64,000 bases of DNA, taken from contig CAKKNE010000001.1 of NCBI GenBank assembly GCA_918797485.1, forward strand, positions 3,534,001 to 3,598,000, read 5' to 3'. This document shows, piece after piece, positions 1-7,066 of the stretch. Source of the stretch: Pelagomonas calceolata. Taxonomy: Eukaryota; Sar; Pelagophyceae; Pelagomonadales; Pelagomonadaceae. The number at the start of each line of letters is the position of its first letter. The stretch's first letter is position 1. A program made the position numbers and the translations under genes. The notes beneath the pieces are model-generated. The model was not told where the DNA came from. It did no database searches and saw nothing but the letters and a program-made list of their open reading frames with translations.

Positions 1-1
1 G

Positions 2-559
2 CGTCTGTCGGACTTTGGCATCAGCAAGGCTCTCACCGACGAGGAGGAGTCGGCGAAGACCATGGTCGGCACGTTTAGGTATATGGCGCCCGAGCGGTTG
101 CGAGGAGACGCCTACAGTTTTGAGTCAGACGTCTGGGCAGCCGGCATGGTGCTCTTGGAATTGCTGCGGGGCGACGCCGTCTTCCCGCCGTCCTGCACGC
201 CGCTCGACTTGAACGGCGCTTGCGAGCGGCTCGCGCGGGATTTTGTGGCGGAGAAGCTCGCGGGCGTCGACGTCTCAACTGATTGTGTCGACTTCGCCGA
301 GGCTTGTTTGCGGCGGCGCGCCGAGGACCGGGCGCTGCCCGATTTATTATTGGGCGGCCCCTGGCTCGCGGGCCTGGACCTCGAGGGCTGTTGTGTGACC
401 CTGGCGCCCTTCCTGGCGAACCTGCGATCGGCAGCGGCGGCGCGGCCGCCGCCCGCGCCGCCCGCGCGGCAGTCTTCCACGTTCGCCGCGGACCTGAGCC
501 TCATCCAGACGCTCGACGCGTCCTCGGACGACGACGACGAGGCGACGGTGGAGGGTTAA
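2..559 (+). CDS. Protein kinase, C-terminal part (5' end outside window)
   Basis: The frame is open from base 2 and starts inside the kinase activation segment. It reads SDFGISKAL (the DFG metal-binding motif), then VGTFRYMAPERL (the P+1 loop/APE motif), then SDVWAAGMVLLELL, the usual helix F. The N-lobe and the HRD loop lie upstream of the window. The C-lobe is short and is followed by a tail of about 60 residues rich in Ala, Pro and Asp that ends in an acidic run before the TAA. The activation loop (GISKALTDEEESAKTMVGT) holds Ser/Thr but no Tyr, so this is a Ser/Thr-type kinase of the STE/MAPKK-like group; the exact family cannot be told without the N-lobe. It resembles the kinase at 26943-28535 in the VGTxxYMxPER(L/I)RGDAY segment, so the two may be paralogues. 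Confidence 0.9.
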   Translation, partial: RLSDFGISKALTDEEESAKTMVGTFRYMAPERLRGDAYSFESDVWAAGMVLLELLRGDAVFPPSCTPLDLNGACERLARDFVAEKLAGVDVSTDCVDFAEACLRRRAEDRALPDLLLGGPWLAGLDLEGCCVTLAPFLANLRSAAAARPPPAPPARQSSTFAADLSLIQTLDASSDDDDEATVEG

Positions 560-573
560 GTTAGTTTAATTTG

Positions 574-596
574 ATAGCGTCCTGTAACACACTAGC
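574..596 (-). promoter_or_regulatory. CTAG palindrome motif upstream of cyclophilin
   Basis: The plus strand reads TAGCGTCCTGTAACACACTA. The reverse complement fits the recurring motif CTAGTGTGTTAC...CGCTA. It lies about 90 bp upstream of the cyclophilin ATG in the short gap after the kinase stop. It is read as a promoter element because the same motif recurs upstream of many genes here. Confidence 0.55.
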
Positions 597-686
597 GAGC
601 ACGGAGAGCGTCGAGTTTTGCCAGGCATAAAAACTGCGCTGGCGAGCCCATAGATCACTGAGTTCAAAGCAGACACATTACAGACC

Positions 687-1345
687 ATGGGCAACACATT
701 CGCCAGCGCCGAGCTGCCCACGGGACCCGTAGAGTGCAGCTACACGCCGCCACTCAAAGTTAATCCAGCCAACCCCAAGGTCTTTTTCGACATGATGATC
801 GGTAGTGCTCAGATTGGGCGCATAGTCATGGAATTGAAGGCAGATGTAAGCTCAGTGCACAAATCAATCTCGCCGCGATTCTCGCCCACGGCCTGAATCA
901 TGCCCACCACGCCATCGACGCGACGCAGGTAGCGCCGAAGACGGCAGAAAACTTCCGGGCGCTGTGCACCGGCGAGAAGGGCTTCGGCTACAAGGGCTCG
1001 TCGTTCCACCGCGTGATTCCGAAGTTCATGTGCCAGGGCGGTGATTTTACGAATCACAACGGCACGGGAGGCAAGTCTATTTATGGAGCAAAATTTGCCG
1101 ACGAGAACTTTAAACTCCGCCACGACGGCCCCGGCATCCTCTCGATGGCCAACGCGGGCCCGGGCACGAACGGCTCGCAGTTCTTCCTGTGCACGGCGCT
1201 GACGTCGTGGCTGGATGGGAAGCATGTGGTGTTTGGCCAGGTCGTCGAGGGCTACGGCGTCGTCAAGGCGATCGAAAGTGTAGGGTCGTCGTCGGGGAAG
1301 ACTGCGGCAAAAGTCGTCATCGCGGACTGCGGCCAGTGCGAGTAA
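687..1345 (+). CDS. Cyclophilin-type peptidyl-prolyl isomerase (2 exons)
   Basis: The exons are 687-845 and 929-1345, giving 191 aa. Splicing GAT|GTAAGC...GACGCAG|GTAGCG restores the conserved stretch [16 protein letters not shown], which the unspliced frame destroys by a stop at 896. The rest is a complete single-domain cyclophilin. It has [15 protein letters not shown] with the catalytic Arg, [12 protein letters not shown] and the cyclosporin-binding Trp in [11 protein letters not shown]. An N-terminal extension of about 28 residues ([16 protein letters not shown]) precedes the domain and has no clear signal peptide. The initial Met-Gly could allow N-myristoylation, but this is inference. 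The enzyme catalyses Xaa-Pro cis/trans isomerisation and is probably cytosolic or nuclear. Confidence 0.95.
846..928 (+). mobile_element. Introner-type intron in cyclophilin
   Basis: This is an 83-bp intron with GTAAGC donor and GCAG acceptor. Its last 25 bases contain CACGCCATCGACGCGACG, the core shared by the introner family of this window. The terminal inverted repeats seen in the fresh copies are not recognisable, so it is probably an older or shorter relative. Confidence 0.7.
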
Positions 1346-1347
1346 TA

Positions 1348-3009
1348 CTAGTTAGACTTAGCGACGGCCTCGAGCTCCGCCAGATCGATGTCCTCCTCAA
1401 AAGGCTGGAGGTAGGGCAGCACCGCCGCGCAGATCGCCGCCGTCCCGCCCGCGTCGTCGGCCTCCATCTGCAAGGACACGACGGGCTCGTGGAGCGACGC
1501 GCGCGCGATGAGCCAGTCGCCGTCGCCCACTGAACAGCGGAGGCCGTCGTGGTTGACCGGCTCCATTCGCCAAGACGCAGTCGCGGTCTCACACGCCTTC
1601 AGCGCGTCGCACAGTTTGATTTCAGCCTCGGGCACCTTCTCCAGACTTGAGACGGGCATCTTGACCTTGATCGACTCCGCCGGCTCCTTTAATGAACCAC
1701 CGAGCAAGTCCAACAACCCACAACTAGGATTCGCAACCCTAGCTTTTGCCAACCTCCCAAGCAGCTTCGCCGCCGTGTAGCAGCCGTCGTCCACAAAATT
1801 ATTCGACCGCCACGCGCTATGTCCACTTGTTTCAATAGCCAACAACGCAGGCTCCGGTTTAGTTTCCGCCGCCCGATCAATCACGTTCCGATAGCCCATC
1901 TTGAACCGATCGTGCGTACCGCCCCGCTCCTCAATGAATTGCGTCATGCCCCCGGAGGTCACAGGATCGGTCACGATGACCCCATTACCATCCTCGAGCG
2001 CCACCTGCGCCGCCAACGCGACCAATCGGTTCCGGTTGACCGGTTCCGGCTTTGGAGTGGTCCCGTCGATCAAGCCGCACCGGTCCACATCACAATCCAG
2101 CATGACGCCGACGTCCGCGCCCGATGCCGCCACGGCGTCGATCGTCGCCTGAACATGCTTCTTGTCCTCGGGGTTCGCCGGGTGGTTCGGGAAGGCGCCG
2201 TCCGGCTCCAAATTGATAGAAGACGACACGTCGGCGCCGAGCGGCGCTAATACACTAGTAGCGAAGAAGCCGCCCGCGCCGTTGCCCGGGTTGACGCAGA
2301 CCTTCAGTCCTTTCAACGGTGTTGTCGAGATCCCCGACGTTTCGATGATGGTTTGTCGCAGCTTCTCGACGTAGTCGTCCATGAAACCGGCCTCAGCACC
2401 TGTGTGGAAATCGAAATTTCACGCCATCGACGCGACGCCTGCTCGATGCCGGTTCCGCACCCGACGCACTGGTTGATTTCCACACAGCTCGGCACTCGCG
2501 ATGTCACCCTCAACAGGCTGCATCATGTCCGCGAGGTCCGCCGCCAGGCCCAGGACCTCCTTCACTTCTTTCTTGTTCAATCCGCGCTGCTCCTTGGCCG
2601 AGAAGAGCTTGAGCCCGTTCCACTCTTTCGGGAGGTGCGAGGCGGTGACCATGCACGCGCCGCAGGCCTTGGAGCCGCCCCGTAGCAAACTCTCGAGCAT
2701 GGCCGGCGTCGTGGCCGGGCCCGCATCTAAAGCAGACGCGCCGCGGCAGAACGCCTCACCGATTTCATCGGACGACGCGCGCGGGTCCCTCCCCACAAAA
2801 ATGGGCGTCTGCTCGTCGCCGAGCCACGCGCGGAACCCCAATCCCACAAAATACGCGCTCTCCGGTAGCAACGCGTTCTCCGCTTCGGGGGAGGTGATGC
2901 CGCGGACGTCGTCGCCGCTCGTCTTCGCGAGGGTCCTCAAGGCTTGCGCCGGCGGTGCTAGACTTTGAGTTGTGTGGAGCAGCAGTGCTGCCAGCAAGAT
3001 GCGCATCAT
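1348..3009 (-). CDS. Phosphoglucomutase/phosphomannomutase family enzyme, probably plastid-targeted (2 exons)
   Basis: On the minus strand the exons are 3009-2496 and 2399-1348, giving 521 aa. The enzyme belongs to the alpha-D-phosphohexomutase superfamily, which moves phosphate between C1 and C6 of a hexose. Seen in order are the active-site serine loop TASHLPKEWNG (TASHNP in most relatives), the metal loop DCDVDRCG (usually DGDxDR) and the sugar-binding loop ETSGHSAWRSN. The first Met of MMRILLAALLLHTTQSLAPP is chosen as start because this is a good signal peptide followed by an SLAPP site like stramenopile plastid presequences; a longer reading to 3153 adds unstructured residues. The intron is an introner insertion. 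Removing it joins GCG-A to GT-GCT-GAG and restores IASAEAGFMDDY. Glucose versus mannose specificity cannot be decided. The 3' end meets the cyclophilin stop after 2 bp. Confidence 0.9.
2400..2487 (-). mobile_element. Introner element with terminal inverted repeats and 8-bp target duplication
   Basis: This 88-bp element begins CTGTGTGGAAATC and ends GATTTCCACACAG, a perfect 13-bp inverted repeat. The flanks are CTCAGCAC (2392-2399) and CTCGGCAC (2488-2495), a target duplication with 7 of 8 bases matching. In the gene's sense the duplication reads GTGCCGAG, so it supplies the GT donor, while the element end supplies the CAG acceptor. The intron is 2400-2495. Confidence 0.9.
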
Positions 3010-3070
3010 GGTGCAATGCTGTCGGCAGCGTCGGCAGCGTGCACGTGTGCAAAGTTGATTGCTCCTTGGT

Positions 3071-3203
3071 GTTGGTGTGTGCAAAATAGAGCTGTCTTCA
3101 CCAATGCAGTCCAGTTGGATGCGAGAGGCGTCAGCAGCTGGGACTACTTCCACGCGTTGGTGTATGCAAAGAGAGCTGCCTTCACCAATGCTCTCCGGTT
3201 GAT
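3071..3203. repeat. Imperfect direct duplication in a promoter region
   Basis: Two copies of about 48 bp (3071-3119 and 3156-3203) share GTTGGTGT.TGCAAA, AGAGCTG and CTTCACCAATGC, with roughly six differences. They lie between the divergent phosphohexomutase and the small ORF/sulfotransferase and may carry duplicated regulatory sites. Confidence 0.7.
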
Positions 3204-3289
3204 TTCAGCCGTCAGCATAATCAGCTAGCATAAAGCCACTTAAAAACAATTAAAATGGCCTGGGGCAGCCTCTGAGCCAAGCGTGCACG

Positions 3290-3409
3290 ATGCCACTCAC
3301 AACATACATCTGGGGCTGCATCTTCTACATGCTCGGCAGCATATGCTTCGTGATCGGCACCGGCTTCTACCTCGCCGATGGCATAAGATTGGCCCAACAA
3401 GCAAAATGA
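3290..3409 (+). CDS. Small hydrophobic ORF (39 aa) overlapping the sulfotransferase start
   Basis: This short frame runs from ATG 3290 to TGA 3409 and encodes a 39-residue peptide. It has one strongly hydrophobic stretch of about 22 residues (TYIWGCIFYMLGSICFVIG onward) followed by a polar tail ending RLAQQAK. Its stop codon overlaps the next start in the sequence ATGA, where ATG 3406 opens the sulfotransferase. It could be a single-pass membrane microprotein, an upstream ORF that controls translation, or part of an unspliced membrane anchor for the sulfotransferase. Nothing but composition and position supports it. Confidence 0.35.
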   Translation: MPLTTYIWGCIFYMLGSICFVIGTGFYLADGIRLAQQAK

Positions 3410-4998
3410 GGGCATTCCTGCTCCTAGCCTGCGCAAATGCACAAGTTCATTTCACCTGCGACGTCGCGAAGGACGTCGCGAAATACCAACAACTCCAGAA
3501 TTTAAAGTTACTCTTCGACGGGAGAAGGGTCGGCAACGCGACGCTCGGGCCGCTGATGCGCAAGACGGGCTCGACGACGATGCAGCGCTTCGCCGGGCCA
3601 ACTGCAAAGCGCGTCCGGCGCCCCGCGGATTACTTGGGTTCTAATATAGTGGCGTCCGTGCGGGACCCGATCGAGCGCTTCGCGAGCGGCTACCGCCAGG
3701 TCGAGACGTTTTATGAATTGGGCTGGGTCCCGAAGCACTTTTTTAAGGGGCAATGCGTCCTCAAATGGACGCGCGACGACTGCGCGGGCAACCCGCAGAT
3801 GAAATCGGGATATGTCCTCGCGAAGCGCAAAGTGCCCGCCGCGGCGGCCGCGCGGCGCCGGACGCGGCAGATCCGGCGGCTCCTGCGCTTCGTTTCTGAC
3901 GTCGAGCGGTGCGGCTTCTTTGATGATCACCTGTACCCCATGGCGCCCTACTTCGCGGCGCTCGCGCGGGCGGGCGTGTCCATGGACAGCGTATCATTGG
4001 TGAAGACGGACGAGCTGGACGCGAAGCTGCCTTCCGTATTAGGAAAACCGATGCGCGTGGGCACGGCGATGGCGACGGCCGGCCGGGGCTGGGCGCGGAC
4101 GCTCGTACAGGCGGCGACGGATTCTGCGGATCCGGACTGGGCGCTCGCGCGCGCGGCCGTGCGGCGCATCTGCCGCCTGGTCGCCGTCGACTACGCCTGC
4201 TTCTCCTTCGAGCCCCCGGACCTGTGCCGCGTCGCGCTCGGCAAAGCGGTGGTGCCGGAGCCGTACCCACCACCAATCTCCACGACGAGGCCGGCGCTCC
4301 CCGTCGCCGCGCTTCAGAAACACGCCTGCGTTTCAAATGTTGAGGACCCCATTAAGCGCTTACTACGAGCTCATCAGACGTACGACGCCCAGTACCTCCT
4401 CGGCTGGCGCGACGCCGACGTCGACACCCTGGACCTGCGCTTCCCCGAGCGGCACTGCTTCGTGTGGCACCAAATTGATGATCATGCTCGTCACGAGGCC
4501 ACCGACGTGCACGACTTCGGCCTCGAGCACAAGCTCGCGCGGCTGGCGGCCTTTGTTGATGATATTGCTGCGAGGGGCTTCTTCGACGAGAGCCTCAGGC
4601 CGCAGACCGAACACAGGAAAGAAGCATCGCCGGCGGCGTGCTTCGACAAGGTCCGGGCCTTCTGTAAACAAAGGCGCGTGCCCGTCGACGGCGGCCGGAA
4701 GAATTTGCCGGAGACCGGCGGCGTCCAGTGCGCGCGCGAGTACGTGCGGTTCAACAGGGCGCTCGGGCCCTGCTCCCTGCACACGCTCCACGACTTCATC
4801 TACGCGCACGGCGCCCGGCCGCGCGCGGAGCCGTGGGCCGTGGCGCGCGCGGAGCTCGTCGGGGCGGCGGCGAGCCTCCCCGTCGCGCGGCGCATCCTCG
4901 CGACGGCGTGCGCCCTCTACGAGGCGGACTTCGCGTGCTACTACGGCGCGCGCGGGTCGTGCGCGGCGCTCGTGCGGCGGGCGATTTCTTCTGGTTAA
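3406..4998 (+). CDS. Tandem sulfotransferase-like protein (two Sulfotransfer_2-type modules)
   Basis: This 530-aa protein starts at MRAFLLLACANAQVHF, which looks like a short signal peptide; an upstream in-frame Met at 3283 adds non-hydrophobic residues. The first module has the 5'-phosphosulfate-binding motif RKTGSTTM and the 3'-phosphate-binding motif VRDPIERFASGYRQV, as in carbohydrate sulfotransferases that use PAPS in the Golgi lumen. The second half repeats the pattern as VEDPIKRLLRAHQTYDAQYLLGW with matching downstream FFDE and CxLYExDFxCY blocks, but has no recognisable 5' PSB loop, so it is probably not catalytic. Several Cys residues fit a secreted or luminal fold. The gene ends 15 bp from the convergent gene at 5014. 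The substrate is unknown. Confidence 0.75.
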   Translation: MRAFLLLACANAQVHFTCDVAKDVAKYQQLQNLKLLFDGRRVGNATLGPLMRKTGSTTMQRFAGPTAKRVRRPADYLGSNIVASVRDPIERFASGYRQVETFYELGWVPKHFFKGQCVLKWTRDDCAGNPQMKSGYVLAKRKVPAAAAARRRTRQIRRLLRFVSDVERCGFFDDHLYPMAPYFAALARAGVSMDSVSLVKTDELDAKLPSVLGKPMRVGTAMATAGRGWARTLVQAATDSADPDWALARAAVRRICRLVAVDYACFSFEPPDLCRVALGKAVVPEPYPPPISTTRPALPVAALQKHACVSNVEDPIKRLLRAHQTYDAQYLLGWRDADVDTLDLRFPERHCFVWHQIDDHARHEATDVHDFGLEHKLARLAAFVDDIAARGFFDESLRPQTEHRKEASPAACFDKVRAFCKQRRVPVDGGRKNLPETGGVQCAREYVRFNRALGPCSLHTLHDFIYAHGARPRAEPWAVARAELVGAAASLPVARRILATACALYEADFACYYGARGSCAALVRRAISSG

Positions 4999-5013
4999 CC
5001 TTGTTGTCTCTCA

Positions 5014-5838
5014 TTACGGATATTTTACATTTTTGCCAAGGGCGCGCCTCAGCGCTTGCGGCGAGCACGTGGGGTCGAGGAACGAGGCGGCGTCGCGGGC
5101 GCGCATCGCCTCCGCGAAGGCGTCGTCGATCGCGGGGAACGGCGCCGCCGCGCGAGCAGCTTCTCGCGCAGCCCTGCGCCGCGCCGGGGCAGAGGTCGGC
5201 CGGCGCGGCGCCGGGTCGTGGAGGCGCGGCGACCGCGGCGCGGCGCGCCCGCCCGGCACGGCCTCCCAGCCCGCCATGATCTCCGCGTGGAGCTGGTCGA
5301 CGCTCTTCTTTTTGATGCGAGGGGGCTTCGGGGGCGGCTTGTCCACGGCCTTGGCGCGCGCCCGCCGCTTGTTGCAGTAGTCCCGCTTGAATTGGAGGTG
5401 CTTGTCGATCCACGGGTTGAGCGTCGGCACGGCCTGGGCCTTCCGCTGGTAGTGCGCCTCGAGCCCCGCCTGCCAGCCGTGCAGCGCGATGGCCGACATG
5501 CCCGTCTTCATGGTGCGCGGTACATGGGTATCCGTCGCGTCGCGGATCTGCCGCTGTTTGTCGTAGTAGTCCATGACCCGGTACTGGTGCTTCGACAGGT
5601 GGGTTTCCTCGTGCATGCGCGTGACCGCCTCCCTTATTAATTTATGGTGCTTGTCCATGACGACGCGCGTGAACTGGCGCTGCTGGTACGTCGAGTTCAG
5701 GCGGTCCGAGTAGTGGATGGCCTCGTCGCCCTTGTACGGTTTCGGGCCCTTGTGGGGCCGCGGCAGCTCCTCGACCTGGGGCCAGGGCTTCCTCCTACAA
5801 GTCCAGCGGAAGTCGCGCGAGGGGCGGGCGGTCGTCAT
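5014..5838 (-). CDS. Unknown basic protein
   Basis: This is an intact 274-aa reading frame on the minus strand starting MTTARPSRDF. No family was recognised. The first 170 residues look structured and rich in His, Tyr, Arg and Gln (IHYSDRLNSTYQQRQFTRVV, HLSKHQYRVMDYYDKQRQIR). A Pro-Lys hinge (KAVDKPPPKPPRIKKKS) follows, then an Ala/Arg-rich, low-complexity C-terminus. There is no signal peptide or membrane segment. The composition resembles some axonemal or cytoskeletal proteins, but that is only an impression. The gene is convergent with the sulfotransferase and divergent from the ubiquitin-like gene. Confidence 0.7.
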   Translation of the reverse strand: MTTARPSRDFRWTCRRKPWPQVEELPRPHKGPKPYKGDEAIHYSDRLNSTYQQRQFTRVVMDKHHKLIREAVTRMHEETHLSKHQYRVMDYYDKQRQIRDATDTHVPRTMKTGMSAIALHGWQAGLEAHYQRKAQAVPTLNPWIDKHLQFKRDYCNKRRARAKAVDKPPPKPPRIKKKSVDQLHAEIMAGWEAVPGGRAAPRSPRLHDPAPRRPTSAPARRRAAREAARAAAPFPAIDDAFAEAMRARDAASFLDPTCSPQALRRALGKNVKYP

Positions 5839-6285
5839 GATGGCTGCCCCGGGCGGTGTCGTATATGTGCGTTGTACGTGCTGCTGGCCGTGTCACACGA
5901 CAGCGCCCGTTCGCTGCCCCTTGCCGCGGCGATGCGTAATGCGTTGCGTTTGTGCTGGCCTGAGTCGTGCCCCCCGTGCGCTTGCCTCTGGGCCGCGCGA
6001 GAGAGTGATTGTCTCGGAGAGCGCCGCTGTGCAAGGAGTCGTTACGGAGACACGACACAGAGGACGCGTCCATGGGGCTGCCTGAGTTCGTGGAGGCCTT
6101 CCCTCGACGGCACGGACGTGTAGCCACATGATTACTAGCTCAAAGACATACTAGTCAAAGCGCCGGCGTCCTCGATTTTGAGTCGAGACCCTCGGCCCAC
6201 ACCACTCCTCGGCTATAATCAGTCGTCGCTAGGCTCTCAAATGGCCACTGAGAGGGCAGCAAAGCGGCCTCGGCTCCGTGGCGGC
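5839..6285. other. Intergenic region between divergent genes
   Basis: This 447-bp gap separates the divergent starts at 5838 and 6286. It holds a degenerate copy of the CTAG palindrome at 6134-6155 (CTAG...CATACTAG). No conserved coding frame, tRNA or element was recognised. Confidence 0.6.
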
Positions 6286-6746
6286 ATGCAGGTGACCAGC
6301 AGCGTAGCGAGTCAAGCGCCAAATCGCAGCGCGCGCGTCGTGGCAAGAGCTGTAGGACAGCGCGCAGACCTGCAGCTTAACCGTGCATCGAGCGCACGAC
6401 GCGCAAACGCGTGAGAACGCGCGCGTGAGAGAGACGCGGTACGCGCACCGCCTCGCCGTCTCACGCCGCCGCGCGCCGCCTCGCCGCCTCACGCCGCCCG
6501 CGCGCGCAGATCTTCATCAAGACGCTGACGGGCCGCAAGCAGGCCATGACCTTCGAGCCCACCGACGAGGTGTTGCAGATCAAGCGGCAGCTCCAGGAAA
6601 AGGAAGGCATCCAGGTCGACCAGATCCGCCTGATCTACTCGGGCAAGCAGCTCGCGGACGACAAGCCGCTCGAGTTCTACAACATCCAGGCCGGCGGCAC
6701 GATCCACATGGTGCTCCAGCTGCGCGGCGGCGGCGGCGCGCCGTGA
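6286..6746 (+). CDS. NEDD8/RUB1-like ubiquitin-family protein with a 6-nt first coding exon
   Basis: The exons are 6286-6291 (ATG CAG only) and 6510-6746, giving 80 aa. The spliced N-terminus [10 protein letters not shown] is what the family requires, and the 218-bp intron has GTGACC donor and GCGCAG acceptor. RLIYSGKQL and the Gly-Gly at positions 64-65 before TIHMV resemble NEDD8 more than ubiquitin. Position 72, which selects the E1 enzyme (Ala in NEDD8, Arg in ubiquitin), is Gln here. K6, K27, K33 and K48 are present, while K11, K29 and K63 equivalents are Arg, Gln and Ala. After LRGG at 73-76 a GGAP tail would need removal by a processing protease. The likely role is cullin modification. 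It could instead be a divergent ubiquitin-like monomer. Confidence 0.85.
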
Positions 6747-7066
6747 GCTTTCGCGCGCTCCGTTCTGTAGTAACACGTGTATCCTTATTATCCATGGTGC
6801 GGACCTCGAGTCGCTTGGGGTACTACCCCTCCTCCGCCCGCGTCGGCTCGTTCGTGCGGGGCAAAAAACCTGGGTGTTTTGAAAACGAGGTGCCGAATTG
6901 CCGATAATATACGCATAAATACGGCTGCCGTCGCCGCATTTATACATCGGCAGCGTGCCTACATCGTATTGCGCGGCGCGGGGCAGCACGGCTCCCCGAG
7001 GCGCCGGGATTCATACATTAAGGCAGCAACCAGCGGTCACACAGAGCAGGCGCCGCACAAAAAAAA
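6747..7066. other. Intergenic region
   Basis: This 320-bp stretch is the 3' flank of the NEDD8-like gene and the promoter of WDR90. It is more AT-rich than the genes (6890-6950) and ends in a run of A just before the ATG. No motif copy or coding frame was recognised. Confidence 0.5.

Noticed and set aside
3010-3153. Longer N-terminus for the phosphohexomutase (Met at 3153)
   Set aside because: The extra 48 residues are Cys/Arg-rich and bury an otherwise good signal peptide that starts at 3009.
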